Source: Epiperipatus broadwayi
Lineage: Eukaryota; Onychophora; Udeonychophora; Euonychophora; Peripatidae
Direction of reading: 5' to 3'
Assembly (NCBI GenBank): GCA_028023455.1
Contig: JAQFVV010000567.1
Location: 62,001-126,000 of the forward strand
DNA: 64,000 nucleotides
Shown here: one piece after another, positions 33,115-47,749 of the stretch
Numbering within the stretch: position 1 is the first letter of the stretch
Layout: each line of letters begins with the position of its first letter
Notes under the pieces: model-generated
Told to the model about the DNA's origin: nothing
Seen by the model: the letters and a program-made list of their open reading frames with translations, nothing else
Databases searched by the model: none
Position numbers and translations under genes: made by a program

Positions 33115-36100
33115 TTTATATTAAGGAGGTCTCAGGATAATCATTGACTTTTAATTAGTTATTTAATCCACCTATAAAATATCAAGAGGAATTTTATTGA
33201 ACTCTATAAGTAGTGATCAATCAGTAAAAAACTTATAACCTGAATCTATAATCAAAATTGTACTACTATTTTATATGTATGTTCCCTAATATTTACTATT
33301 AAACTAATATTGTTATCTAAATTGTAATTAGATTTGATACTTTCAATAACAAGTAATTCATGATAAGCATCCTTTAATAATTTGCAATATCATCAGTGAC
33401 TTATGTGATCAAGTCAACTTACAGTAAGTTAAATCTCTTTTAAGCGATGTGTGCTTAATTGAGTATTATATTGTTTTAAACTGGATTACTTTCTTATTTC
33501 CATCTCAAATTGTACACTTTGAATTCATGTGATGTAGTGACAATGACTCCCACAAAAGAAATGCAACTTTTAATACTCAAGTTTTCTTTCAAAACAACAA
33601 CTTTAATCATATTATTTACAAGATATTTATATATTTTTTAACCAATAGGTAATTTAAAATAACAATAGTAATAAATTATAAACCACTATAATATAATAAC
33701 ACTATAAACAATTGAAAAATTTCCATTCCCCCTTTTTACCTTTTAGATATTTAAAAACAAAACAAAAAATATTATATTTTCATATAATATGGTGCTGTTA
33801 TGATATTTACCTTTACATATTTTTGGTTTCCTATTTTTTTCATTTCATCACAAATCAGGTGTTTCCCTTAGATCATTATTCTTCCCTTCTTTTCCAATTA
33901 TCAACCTATTATAAGTTAGGCTTTAAATTATAAAGGCAAAATGGAACATATTAATTATTATATTCTTGCTTCAATACAATAATCTTATTATTGTACAGTG
34001 AGATGTCACCTTTTATGTATTTTTAGATACAATGATATTCATCCTTTGATCTTTATTTTTTTAAAGAAGATATTATGATAATAATTATAAAATCATCAAT
34101 TAGTTTTTCAACCTCAAACTCCATCTTCCTATAGTCTTATTCTTGACATATATACTAAAATACAATTAACCAGAATTTTAGGTGGTGTACTATTAAATCT
34201 GAACCCCTATATCTTCCTGAAATAATTTTCATTTACAATTTATAAGATTCAGCTAGATGTTAATAGACCATCCTTTGGTGTATCTTAAATACAATACTTA
34301 TCTTTGCTTTAGCTAACAACTTAATTATCTTCATATTTCTAACTTATATTTGTTTACTATCTTTCTTATACCTATTTGCTTATACAAATTAAAATTATTT
34401 ATAATTCCGTAGATCTATATTCAATTGTTCATCATAAAACAAATCAAATTTAATATATCATTGTTTCTCCTTTCCAATATTGTATATTTAAACACAAACC
34501 CGTCCCCTTTTTATAACATACATATTGTTAACTACTTTTGTGGTATATTTCATTAACTCATTAATCATATCTATTTACTTTAATTATCTAACAATATTTG
34601 ATAAAAACATAACTTTTAAAATAATTAATGACATAGATAACCAAATTAAATCAATTATTAATTTCATTATCTATTGATCTATTACCCTCCCCTATTGCAA
34701 TAACAACTATGTTAAAATATAGAATTAATATACATACAAATATTATATTGCAAGTTTTTTTTCTTTAAAATCCAAGTTTCTAAAAAAAAACATCAACTTT
34801 TACTTCATTTATTCTCCTCCTAAGATTATTACAATTATAAAAATTCACAGGACATTGTTTCATTGACAAAGTAGCAGTTTTTTCTTTTTTTTCTTTAGTA
34901 ATTAAAGATTATCTGTGACTTGCCTTATCCTCTCAAATTAAATGCTCCCTGTGCTAATAACAATCCAGCATTTGACTGATTTCTTGCTTATTTTGATTAA
35001 TATTATTATTAAGAAAAAGTATTTCTCTTTTTTTTTTAAAAGAATAATATTATCTTTCATATATGTTTTATATTTACCAATGCACTAATGATTACTCCAT
35101 CTTTTCTTCAACAATTTATTTTCCATGTATATTTATTCTTTATTAAATATTTTCTGGTATGATTTTACTCTCTTACATTTATCTTTTTTTTTTTCAGATG
35201 GTAGATAATATTTTTATTCATGCTAACATACTGCTGTTATTCACTACACATATAAATATAATCATGATTTAACCTATATAACACTCAGTATAATTTTTTT
35301 TTAACTTTACGTAAAATATTAAAATTAGTACTGTTCATATTTTAATAATTTCTTCAATTAAGATTTTATTCAAACATGCTTTAAGATTTATCTTTGAATA
35401 TGATGTATACTTTTCCATTCACAACTAGTTCTGTTATTATCTATTACTACTTTAGTTTTAGATAATATTAAAACACATATTATCTTTGTCAGAAATAATT
35501 TGCCTTTTATTTATTCCTGGCTGATAACTTGATCTTGTCCAATTATTTTGATTTATATGACACATGAATACTTCAACTAGTTTAGCAATTAAATCCAGTG
35601 TAAATACAATACTCCCAACGTTTTCCTTTAGTGAGTTTTTTGGTCTCAATTTGGGATATATATACAATTTTTCCTCTTCATTTTATATTATTTCCTCCAT
35701 ATAATGATTTCAAGAAAATTGCCAAGAACCATTAGTTGTTGGATTGCCTGGAGAAATCAATTTAATTTACTCTTGCATTTTAATGAAGTTTTACAACCTA
35801 TATCATTAAAATTATTATATAGACAAAATTCACTACTTTCTTTTTTTTTTCAAATAATAATAATAATTAAGTAATCTTTTTTTTGCAAACTTTTAGAATA
35901 AAAAAAAAAACAAAATAAGTTACTTGTTCCTTGATCTGCATCTTTTTTTTTTCAATTTAATATTCCCTCAATTTTTCTTAATGATTATTTGTAGATTGTT
36001 TATTGGTTGATTTTTCCCATTTCTTTGATTCTGTATTTAATGAGTTGTTAGCATTTGAGTGATATTTACAACAAATATTTTTGGGTTTAAAATATTTCTC

Positions 36101-36690
36101 AATAAAAATAATACTCTTTAGAAACAAAATAAGATACAATTTACTTTCTTGATTTAGATCATTTTGGTTTTATTTTTATACAAATGAGTTTCAATATTAC
36201 TTTTATGATTTTTACTCATGAAATTTGTAGAATAAATCTTAGTTATTTATTTTTAAACATAACAGAAGATTTAAATAGAAATAATAATTGCTTTTATATT
36301 ATTTGATATGCACAGACAATAGTTAGCTATCTATATAACACATTTTTGTTTAGAAGATTATATTTGAATTTTACTATAATTTTAAATGCTATCATCTGCA
36401 TACTTATTTGTAACTATAATAAATTTATAGTTTATTATTTTATCTTTTATGTACATTTGTAACCAACTATTTTACGCAGCATTTATATCCTTTATACAAC
36501 TTTAAATTGACTAAACCTAAGTTCAAACTTTATGATAACTAAAATGACAATTACTTTTTCTAGCTTAATAAGTATCTATCTTTTTGATTTAATAAAATTT
36601 AAAATTATATATATCAAAATTTTATTCCCATTTTTTTATGATAAGATGTATCAATATAACCAATATAAAAAAATTTTATATCAATATAAA
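33115..36690. other. AT-rich sequence, no gene recognised
   Basis: There are long stretches with T/C-rich plus strand and many T runs. No ORF shows a family signature. I see no transposon ends here. Confidence 0.4.
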
Positions 36691-36693
36691 AGG

Positions 36694-36698
<5 letters not shown>

Positions 36699-36730
<32 letters not shown>
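36699..36730. repeat. (AT)n tract before an LTR-like terminus
   Basis: About 16 AT units are followed at once by TGTAACAGG (36731), the form of an LTR start. No matching LTR partner was found in the window. Confidence 0.8.
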
Positions 36731-36733
<3 letters not shown>

Positions 36734-38274
36734 AACAGGATGGGGTGGGTGATATAGAAAGATGGAGTGAACTGGTTGATGGCAAAACATCATTACTCCC
36801 TGTCCATTTAAAATAAAAATATTTACAAATTTGCAAAGGATATATAATTAAATATTTATAAGAGGAACATGAGATCAACATTGGGAAATCAGCCAGCTAA
36901 GTCAGAAGAGCAATTAAAAGCATAATTATAAATTCAACCAGCATTATAATAAGTCAAAGTAAGTATAAGTAAATATTAAGAGAATCATCCATTATCATCA
37001 TTGATGGGAATAAACAAATTAGTACAATAAATCAACAGTCCATCTTGTGGCTGGATTTGAATGATAAAAAATATAAATCAGCAGTCAATCTTGTGACTGG
37101 ATTGGAAATGGGTCTTCTGTAGATCAGGCTAACTATTGAGCCTTGGCCAGCTTGGGCAATTATATAACATGACTTGGATGCACCAGCTTAATGCTCATCC
37201 ATTAAAAATACACAGTAATCAGAAATCAAAACAATAATGCTGGGGCATTTAAAACATGCTGATCATCATCAATGCTTTGACTACTTAAGTACTTGCCAAC
37301 TATAAACTTAAATTTTTAATAAGACTAAAGTAAAATAAAAGATGTGCATGGGCTTTAAAGAATATCATCTTTTGCACCAACCAGAATGATGATTGATCAT
37401 CTCTGTATGCCCAAAGCACTAAACACATCTCCATTTATCCATGTATAAATCTAGCTCAGGAACACAAGCTCTATTACTGTATGTGATCAAGAGATGATGG
37501 AATACAATTTTAACAATTAAATATAAGTTTATTAATAACAAAAAATAAATGATTATGGTCTTATAAGGGTTCTGATTTTGAATGATATACAATATTATAT
37601 ACACAATTAAAATTATCATATTGATTTACAATATTTCTTAATAAGTTTCCACAAATGCATATATATATATCCATACACAGACGTGCATTTTATAATACAC
37701 AAGGAATACATTTCAATTAAACATAAAATAATTATTTAAAAAAATGATTAAAATTTACATATGTGTTACAATTGACAAGTATTGGTATCTGCAATACAAT
37801 TGATAGATATACGCAGACATACATGCATGTGATTTCTGAACATATTTAATTTTTACATAAAATAATACATGATTAAACTTTTAAATTATGTTTTAAGTAA
37901 TACAAATACTTATGCTAGGTTTACTACAACACGTATATAGAATTGCACAGATTATTAACAAATTTAATTTTGTCACACAATACTTTTATAATTAATAATT
38001 TCATAAAATTTATATACTTGTTATGACAATAAAAGTTATTTTCACAATTACTCATTGAAAATCTATAAATTGCTTTTCTTATTTTATAGTAAGTTCCACT
38101 CTTTATCGATTAGTTTCTATCAACTTTTTTCTTTCTTTTAATACATGAAGTTATTTGCTTGTTTGCTTTACTTTAAAAATGTCTCTTTTTCTCTTTTTAA
38201 TAAATGAAAGATAATATCATTTTATAGAATCCCAAAAAAATATATAAATTTTGAAATGTCTTTTTGCTTGATTA
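36731..38274. other. Unassigned moderately AT-rich sequence
   Basis: It starts TGTAACAGGATGGGG after a TA tract. A degenerate tandem repeat occurs at about 37030-37115, with CAGTCCATCTTGTGGCTGGA and CAGTCAATCTTGTGACTGGA about 45 bp apart. No coding sequence is recognised. It could be part of an unidentified LTR element. Confidence 0.35.
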
Positions 38275-38700
38275 GTTAATGCTGATTAAGTATGCAAGAT
38301 GAGATAGTAAAAATAAATACATGAACTGCATCTCTCCATGCCATGATAAGCTGAGAGCCAAGCTGGACTATCAGTACACAAAGCTCCATGATGTTGTGAG
38401 AAAATATCTCATTTTAAGCACTCCCCTTCTAAGTATCTAGACAGATCATCCTCAAAGAGCAGCATCCCAAAAAAAAAAGACATTGCGCCAACCATGCTCA
38501 TCTCTGTGAGACTTAGGGGTATAAATATGGTCTATTCATGAGACCAAAGCCTATTCATGAGGCCTATATATATTCACCACTGGACTACCCTAGGATCTCA
38601 ACATCTAGATCTAGACAGTGACGAGCCTATACTTCGGAGCACCATAGACACCTGCATCCAGACAGCCCCGCCTAACTATAGACTCACCATAAACATAAAA
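38275..38700. other. GC-richer island of unknown identity
   Basis: Composition rises to roughly 40-45% G+C in an AT-rich setting. No frame is open over the whole stretch, and translated pieces match nothing I know. Probably a fragment of an unrecognised transposon, or old exonic sequence. Confidence 0.35.
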
Positions 38701-39339
38701 AGTACAAATTCACACAACACTTTCAAAATGTAATTTTACATATGTGTGTGCGTGTGTGCGCACGCTCACATTTACATCATATTTTAACTTAACAACAATA
38801 ATATTATATTTTCATTATTAAATTCTTTGGAAAATATGCACAAATTTCATACATATACGTGTGTGTATAAACAAAATATAGATATAATTTAAAATTAGTT
38901 TCAATTTATGAATTCTCTTTTGTTTTTACCTTAAAAAAAGTATAGTCAATTTTTGACAGGTATTTGTTGATTAATTATCAACATTTTTAAATTAAATTAT
39001 TGAATCATCAATTCTTTATTTTTTTTTTGTAAATAATTTTTTTCAAAATAATGTCCAGAGAATTATTGTTCAAAAACGTCTATTTTGCCTTTAAAATGAG
39101 ATGGTCAATGAATTATTCTTGAATCTTAATTATAATTCCAGAAAAATTATTTTATATTCTTTTAAAATATATAGATTTTTAACCGACTTAAAAATAATAT
39201 TGTTCTATATATGTCTATTTTTATATGTCTTATTTTAAAATAACTCACCAGCTATATATACATTTATCTGTGCTTTTCTGCATATATCTGAAGCAGCATA
39301 TGCGTAATGAATTCTTCATCAAGCTAGAAGATTTTTTTC

Positions 39340-39546
39340 TTAGTGAGTTTGGTTTTTAGTGACTGTCATAATCAGGAAAATGTAATCCATGTAAAATGTT
39401 GGTCTTCCTTTCAGTCTAGGATTGTTGCAGACAAGCAGATCTCTTGGTTTGATAGATTTCAGGCAATCAACCATCCTCTGCACGTTTAAGGCTATGAATT
39501 TTAGCACAAAGAAGTGGGTCATTTTCTCCATGTGAATTTCAAACTC
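39340..39546 (-). CDS. Possible terminal coding exon, gene unrecognised
   Basis: On the minus strand, a textbook 3' splice site (CTGTTTTTCTTGCAG) ends at 39547. A frame opens at once, in phase 0, and runs 68 codons to a TAA at 39342-39340. It encodes a near-neutral, non-repetitive peptide starting EFEIHMEKMTHFF and containing KSIKPRDLLVCNN and GRPTFYMDYIF. Base composition (about 40% G+C) and residue use are unlike the AT-driven frames around it. I cannot name the family. No upstream exon is identified; one would lie at higher coordinates. A decayed retrocopy or transposon exon is the alternative. Confidence 0.4.
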   Translation of the reverse strand, partial: EFEIHMEKMTHFFVLKFIALNVQRMVDCLKSIKPRDLLVCNNPRLKGRPTFYMDYIFLIMTVTKNQTH

Positions 39547-39981
39547 CTGCAAGAAAAACAGTCTACTATCTTGCCTTCAGTTACATCAGTTTATGGTAAC
39601 TGGACTGCCAACTCTCTCCTATAGCCAACAACAAACTACAGCTATTCATTTTGGTCAGAAAATTGCTGCCACTTACTCAAAAATTTTTAGTAGCCAAAAC
39701 TGTTCTGTTCAGCTCTTAAAAAAAACTGCTGCTATTCAGACGGTTCTTATCAAAAATCACTATCCAGACTGGCTTGATATTTTTTATCAGCTCTTTTTAT
39801 AAAATCATCTGAGGTTTTATAACAATACCTTGATTAAAAACAGAATTTTATTTTTATCTTTCTAATCCCTTGGAATCTATATACATGTTTTTTTTTTTAC
39901 TTAGGGGATTTTTAATAGATAAAAAAATTGTTTAATTAATTAAAAAATTCCAAAAATAAGTATGGTGTTTTTACATTTCAA

Positions 39982-40195
<214 letters not shown>

Positions 40196-40699
40196 TTTAT
40201 TCAGACCTTTTAAAAGTTTAATTTATAAAACAATTTTTATTTTAAATCAGAGTTATTATTTAACCCTTTACATATTATTTTATTTTAGGAAATATACAAA
40301 AAAATATCTACAAAAATTTATCATGTGTTTATTTCTACTTTTCTTTTATTTTACGTATATATTTATGCACACACACTATATTAGCATATGCTATGTAAGC
40401 CAACTGGTTATAATATATATATATAAAATACCCATTATAATATATATATATATAAAAGAAAAAAAATTAATGGTAAATACAATATTATAGTCTAAATTCT
40501 TTTGTAGCGTTTTCGATTATGTGGTAATCCTTGTCAGGTTTAAATGAATTTCAAATTTTAAACTTAATGTTACATATATTTCCATAAGCTGTGTATGGCC
40601 ATATTTGCAACTTGCCTATTAATAAAATCATTCTTATATTTATCAATTAATCTATTACCTCTTTAATTTTCCTCTTTTTATGATTTCTTTCTTCCATTA

Positions 40700-41230
40700 A
40701 TACTTTTATTTTATTACTATTTTAAATGTAAACTTATAATTACAAGTTTTTTCATGGTCAAAGAATACTGAAGCTATATTAAATTGACTATTTACATTAT
40801 TTTTAATTCGATTATATAATAATTGATGCTCCTTCAATCTTTTTTCCACAGAACATCTCGATTCACTGATGTAAAATTTCTCACATCCACATGAAATTTG
40901 ATAAATTATATTACTTCTTTGCAATTTAGGAATTATACTCTTAGAATTATTAATCAATCGATTAACATTTGGAGGAACACAAAATAAAATATTATACTTT
41001 TCTTTAAATATATTCTTAATTAATTTACATTGCATGTTATTTATAAATGGAATAGATATCCATTTTTAATTATCTAAAGTAACACTGCAAACACTTTTCT
41101 TATTATTAAATGAATTTACTGTTGAATTCCTTTAGACATTGGGATAGATTTAATTACAACTGATAAGTCCGATATATTTTTGTAATGCTCCAGGGCAGTT
41201 CTATTGTTAACGTCTACTATAAAAAGAAGG
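40700..41230 (-). pseudogene. Penelope-like element fragment with GIY-YIG endonuclease
   Basis: The minus-strand ORF 40706-41035 (109 residues) includes IPKLQRSNIIYQISCGCEKF and then YISESRCSVEKRLKEHQ. Tyr 45, Tyr 55-Ile 56, Arg 66 and His 70 fall where PLE GIY-YIG nucleases have their conserved residues. The usual Gly of YIG is Ser here. Upstream on the same strand, with stops, KWISIPFINN and EHYKNISDLSVVIK resemble the linker before the nuclease. RT motifs are not seen. The domain looks only lightly damaged, but the rest of the element is gone. Confidence 0.8.
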
Positions 41231-41984
41231 GTTTTCTTTTGTTCTCCAGTTTTTCTTCTGTTTCTAAGAGAAATCATTCTGAGTTCTATTCTAGTAATTT
41301 GTAAATCTTGACATGACAGAGTAGAGCATGAAAAGGCTATTTCTCTCCGGAATGGTCATCTGCTGCCGTAGACTATCGGAAGTTATCACACAAGGAACCC
41401 CAGAACTGCTGCTGCCAAAAATATGAACATTTCCAGATTTTGCTGTTAAATTATATAAAAACCTGCCGACCATCAATATACCTAAATGCTTCTCCAGAGG
41501 TAACCCTAAATTAACCCAAATTGTTTTCCTTATATTTCACATAACTTCATTATGTATTTCTTTAATGTGTTAATATAATATAATCAACAGTTTTGCTCTA
41601 TCCTTGGGTTAATATTTTCTATTTATAAAGCTTTCTTTTATTTTATTATGATAATATGTCAGAATCATCTTTGACCAAGTGAACTATTCCCTTTATTGAA
41701 AGTAAGACGCCACTATTAAGGCATATTTTAAATTTATAATTTTCCAATTTTATTATCTTGCAAATCACTCGTTCGAGGGCAATTCTTTTCTTTAATATAA
41801 TATAACCACATAGTTTAAAATCTACATGTTATTGATTTTAATCTATTATAAGAGTATGTGCGAGGTCAATGATTAAATGTGTCCCTTAATGCATGATTGC
41901 GTATATAAATCTATACTTACTTTTTAAACGCACAAGCATGCATTTTCCTATTTTAATTACCATTTTCTACTTTAATTACAAAGT

Positions 41985-42320
41985 TCATCATTGATGTCGA
42001 GAATGTGCGGACCCTTTTAAATGAATTTCTGAGAATTTCATTGGGCATTTATCTTAATCCAAGTAAAACCCATTCAGTATGTTTTATATACACTAGTCTC
42101 GTATTGCTGGTAAGTGAATTGGTTGTTGAGACCACTTTGTTTTACTTTTCCAAAGATTCTTTACATGGCCAAAGTCCGTTCTCTTTGCGATTTCCAGGCA
42201 GAATGTGTCCCCAAGTGACACACCTGGGAATTAAATGCAATCGTCACCCAGTCGCTAAGTTTTGGCTGTTCATCAAAATACTTTCCTACGGGTTAGCGGC
42301 GAGACGCCCTCCATAATCAT
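41985..42320 (+). pseudogene. LINE-like reverse transcriptase fragment
   Basis: The frame around 42005-42316 reads VENVRTLLNEFLRISLGIYL then NPSKTHS, the post-YADD region of many non-LTR RTs (SGL.LNPSKT). It is followed about 50 residues on by PQVTHLGIKC, resembling the later (Y/H)LG(I/V) motif. The C-terminal part has WLFIKILSYG. The YADD box is not preserved, and the fragment is short. This is a reading by motif shape only. Confidence 0.4.
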
Positions 42321-45300
42321 TCCGGATATTCGATATTGTTTTATTTTATATTTATTTTACAAAGCATCCATGACTTAAACGTGTCACACCCTCCAACTTT
42401 AATAAATTCATTATCAGCAATACTGACCTCCTAATGCAACTCTATTATTATTATTCTCAAATAAATGCTTTGATCACATTCCCACTTTGATGCTTAGTAA
42501 GCCTTTGTCCGTGCTATTCTCGAAATCAATAAATATTTTAGAACACTTAATTTTCAAATATTTTCTTAAACTTGTATAATTACTCAAAGCACCTCGCACA
42601 TGTTTCTATCTCGTCAAGCACATTATCGTAATGCTATTAACCCGAGGAATAGAATATATTACTTTGTTTTAAAGTCTTTTTGTCAGTTGTGGGAATATAA
42701 TGCCAACAATTATTTAATATGCATCCCTGTCTCATATAAGCAGACAGTGGCATTATATATATAATTTATATGAATAAATTTTGTGAAATTATTTAAAACT
42801 AAATTTGATCTCTTATTTTATTTGATTCCTATCACTGTCTCGGTCTATATATATATTTTCTGCATTTCTTTTGTAAATCCATAGACGTTAATTAGCCACC
42901 CAAGCTTCTTTAAGTATAGAGTTCTTTGTTTCTCCCTGACCACCAGACACCGGTCATAGGTTATACTAGTAGTAGCACCAGAGGCATTATCACGTAGGTG
43001 GCACCGTGAAATTTGGACTTTAGATTCAAACTTAGTATATCTAGAAGGCAACCCCTCATAGAATGTTCAGTTTCATGTTTGGGGTTTGAATTCTGCAGTG
43101 TGTTAGCAAGATAGATGATTCTGACTGTTACAATATGTATATATAAGATGGCATATATTCAGAAAATTTTATCAAAGTGTATATGAGAGGAAGAACACAG
43201 TAAACACTCTGGCAGCAAGGCTAATTCTCTCATCAAGTTTCTAAAAGGGAGAGAAGATATTTTACTTTAGCTGAAGGTTCACTGAATCAATTCTAGTTTA
43301 TTCATTTAAAAGATTTTTAACACTAAAATAATCTTGTAAGAACTGCAATAAAACAGCACAGGTAAGCATTCTCTAGTACCTTAAAACTAGAGACATCATT
43401 TGTCTGCAGAACAGCTAGCTCATGGATAACCCTATTTGAGATTGTCAAGATTGATTACTATACAAGAAGGCAAATGTGATAAGAGAATACAGCAATGTAT
43501 GTACTTTAACATGGGAGAATACACAATCTCTGATTTAATGAAACCAGAAATATTAGAAAATACTCTGGCATAAGTAATTTTAAAATATGAGAAAATAAAT
43601 CTCTGATTTAAGGAACACAGAAATATTCAACCTGTGAATCACCAACCAAACAATTGGCCATAAACTAAGCTGCTATAATTAATTAAAGTGTTTCAAAAGG
43701 AGACAGGTAAGTAATAAGAAAATTATTTACAACTGCCCAAGCATTTATTCAGAATGTAGAACATACAACTATAAAACTAAATAGCTTAAAGAAAGAAACT
43801 CTTAGTACATGCCCTGACATATAACAAAACAATTCAAAATTACAAATTATATAATATTAAGATTAAAATATATTGTACAAATTGCTAATAAAAGAAAACA
43901 TATAATAATTATAAGATACAAAACCTTAGCTTACAGATTTACTTTAGATTAAGAAGAGAATTTAATTAGAGATTTATACCCTGGAAAGAATAAAAAATAT
44001 TTTACCTTACAGTAAAATAGAGTCCAATGAGTCCTTTAAAAAGAGTGCACAGTTATTTCTGAGTTCAATATTTAGGTGGCTTCATCTCTTCATGGTGGCA
44101 AGTGTAGAGGTATTTTTGGAATCAGTTTTTAATTTAGGCTTTCATGGCATAACTTAAAAAAACAGTTTGGGATCCAGATTCCATCTTTGGTAGGTTTAGC
44201 AGGGCATATTGTAAATATGATTCTGCAAAGCTTGTACTTTTAGTATTCTGGTGAGATGATCGCTACTTAGCAATTAGAAGTCAGTACTTTTATTTCAGCA
44301 GAATCTCCACAGACTAATATAACTGCATAATAATAATAAACTGCAGAAAAACAAAAGCTGAATCAATACTTTTTTCCACAGAATAGTCTAGGTCAAGCCT
44401 AGAATAATCAATCTGAAATTTTGGGGCCATTTATATGCTCTCTTATCTCGAACAATCTTTCTTGTTTTAATTAAAAGTTTTAGCCCAGGGAAAATCTCTA
44501 TCTCCCTCTTAATCTTAATTAAAATTCTGAAAAGAACATTATCTTTAAAAAATAATTAATACAAAATTAAATGTCCACTTTTAAAAATAAATTTTCAATA
44601 GATTATAATTAAAATAAAACCACAAGAATGCAATTAACTTTTATTGCCGAAAACTAAAAACTTTTTCAAAAAGATTAGAATTTTTAAATTAGAATGTTTT
44701 ACAAAACAAAATCCAAAAAAAGAGATTTTAAAGTACAATTTAATAATAAAAAAAATCACAAAAGGGAAATAAATGACTATGTGTGTTATATCAGATACTC
44801 TTAATACATAAAATAATAAAATATAAAACTTTGATATAACTTTCTTAAAAAAAAAATGATGGAACTTTTGAAGCAGATAGAGTATCCGATTCAATATTTT
44901 AGTATAAGCTGAACACATGACAACAATATTTTAAAATTCTGATATATTACAATTAACATATATGTTTATATCATTTTTTATTACACATGCTCTCTGCAGT
45001 AAAATATAATCGCTATGATTCTGTCTTTTAACATAGAAAGCATGTCCAGCAAATTATAACAATAATAAAATCTGTATTACCTTTTCCTTGTTAAACATTC
45101 AAAAGGTTTGTATATACAAATTACAGTAAATTCAAGAAAAAAGAAATATTTTTTCGAATTACAAAATATATTTAGAAAATAAGTTTATTTCAATATTATG
45201 AATACATTTTTAAAAGTGAAGTTACATTTAAATACTTTATGCTTTTGATTCAATATTATTACAAATTTATTGATTATTTAATTTTATTTTTTAATAGAGT

Positions 45301-47740
45301 GTATCTTTGCAATAAACAAAGCCGAAATCTCCCAGTCTACCCCTTCTAAAATTGATAATTTTTATAGTTCATTTTTTCTCTTCTATCAACTCAATTTGAT
45401 ATTATTTTCTAGATAGGAGGTGAGTAAATAATTTTATTAATATAAATTTATTAACATTCCTATGTAAAAAATACTACATACTACGTTATTTATATGTAAT
45501 ATAAATCAATGAAGAAAATCTCTCACCATAGGTCAGTCATTTTAATTTTTCGATTTTATTTTTCTGCAAATAAAATACATCAACTGATAATAACTTAATA
45601 TATCATTGTGCAAAGCTTGATTTTCGCAGGAAAAAAATATGGATGATGAATTAAGAAAAAATATTTTTATTATTATTAATTAAAGATTAATGATCATCAT
45701 AATCTATTTGTCAGCAAAAAGTCTCATATGTCTTTATTATTCTCATTACAAGTTACTAATTTCGCTAGAATCTTATTTAAATTTCTTACACTTTTTTTTT
45801 CTTTTTCCACTAATAGTTTCTTCTAATTTTATTTAATATTCTACTTAGAAAAACACTGAAATCGATTTTTCTAATGACTAATTTTTACTATTTTTTTCAA
45901 TAATCCTGTATTAGAAGTCGTATCCATTTTAATCTTTTTGTTTATTTTCATTCAGATCAATAGCTCAAAACATTTAAAATATATTTTTTTGTTTTTAATT
46001 TCCTAACGAGCTGTGTATTTTCTCCAATATATATTATATAGAGAGTTATAATAATGTTAAAAATAATTTGTCATTATCTATAATTTAAATTATAATCGAA
46101 ATTAAAGTATAAAATGGAAAAAATAATCATTGTGAATAAACAAAGATTAAAAAAAAATACTAATATTGTGTTTGAATATTTATTTTAATAAATTCATTCT
46201 CTCAACCGATAATTTAATAAAATAATAATTTCTCCCTTCCCATCCCCACCAAAAAGTCTATACAAATCCTGAAGCACATATACGTCCGCATGTATCACAT
46301 TCTATGCACTTAGACGATTTATTTGACATCTTGTGATATAGTTTTTAACGCCCACAGTAAAATTTTTATTTTTACTCTCAATCATATTTTTCACCCAAAG
46401 CAATAGATAATGTAATGTCTTTTAAACAATCATTAAATTGATAATGAAGTAAACATTTTGTATTAACATTATACCAAATTATTATAAAATAAGTTTTAGA
46501 AAAATCTATTACTATAGATTTGCTTCATGTGGCCAGTTTAATCAAGATATTCTTCAATAGTAGAATTAGTATTTTTACATCTACCAAGCTGAATATCTAT
46601 CAAGATATTTTCATAAGTATTTTTAACATATTATTGAGCATCTTTAAATAAAATATTTCTACTTCTTTTATATATTAAATTATAAATTACATGTGCTTAC
46701 TTTTATCTGTATGATTGCTTATTAAAGTTTGATTGGAAATGGTGAGGAACTCATCTCAATTAAACTTACAGAGTTTAGTTTACTTTTTTTAGTTGCTAAT
46801 CTTTAGAGTAATTTTATTTTCAAATCTCCTAATCCACCTGTGTACTATCCTATTATAGCAAAGAGTTTATGTAATATTGCTAGAGAATTTCTATATGATT
46901 TTTAAGCAATAATTTTTGCAGAATAACATTCCTATAAAGATCTAATTTAGTTAATTAAAGTGGAGATAATGCTCATACAAATTACCATGTATTATATCAT
47001 ATTAGCTATAGCTGAAGTGCTTTGAAATCTGTCATAAATCTTAGTGTCCAAATCGTCTATCTATTTAAAAGCTAGAGGTATATTTAAATTGCTCTCATTC
47101 ATAACGTGATAGTTATCCTATCAAAATGTTGCCGAAGATTTTTTCCCCATCACCTACCATACATAAAGCATCTAAGTGGTTTTTCTGTAGCTTATTAATT
47201 AATAATTATTAAAATAAAAATCTTTATAATTAAAAATTAAAACTTTTTATATATTCTAACTTAAATTGATAGAAATAGCAAAATCATCACCAATCTGTAA
47301 AATCCAAAATCTACTACGATACAATTCTTATTTATGTTTTTTATCGATTCATTCAGATGAAAATTTTAGTCATCGAAGTTAAAGCATACTTTAATACATG
47401 CTTCACAAAATTGCTTATAATTATTTTTAAATATCATTCTCAAGAAAAAATTGCTAAAAGGAGGATTTAGAACATAATGCGTTTTTGTACTACTTTTGAT
47501 GTTAAATATTCAGATTACCTGTTAAAATAACGGTTTTTCAGAAATTTATCATGTAAAATCTGTGTACTATGAATAAACATTCAATAAAATGTAACTATTT
47601 TCTACCTATTATAAACTCTATTAATTGAGAGATACAATTAGTCATATTAATATAAGTAATACATAATATGTATACAATGTGTATATAATATGAAAATATA
47701 AAAAATGATGCATTAAAAAGAATTGAATTTCTCTGGTTTT
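42321..47740. other. AT-rich sequence with unassigned patches
   Basis: A GC-richer patch at 42845-43132 ends CTGTTACA and is followed by ATATGTATATATA, the look of an LTR 3' end in a TA target. 43133-44450 is repeat-like but unassigned. On its minus strand, TATAAATGGCCCC (about 44424-44436) could be a TATA box of an old LTR. 44500-47740 is AT-rich with nothing recognisable. Confidence 0.35.
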
Positions 47741-47749
47741 GTAAAATGG

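Noticed and set aside
44634-44918. Hydrophobic minus-strand frame
   Set aside because: Phe/Ile/Leu/Lys-only composition follows from A/T runs; nothing supports translation.
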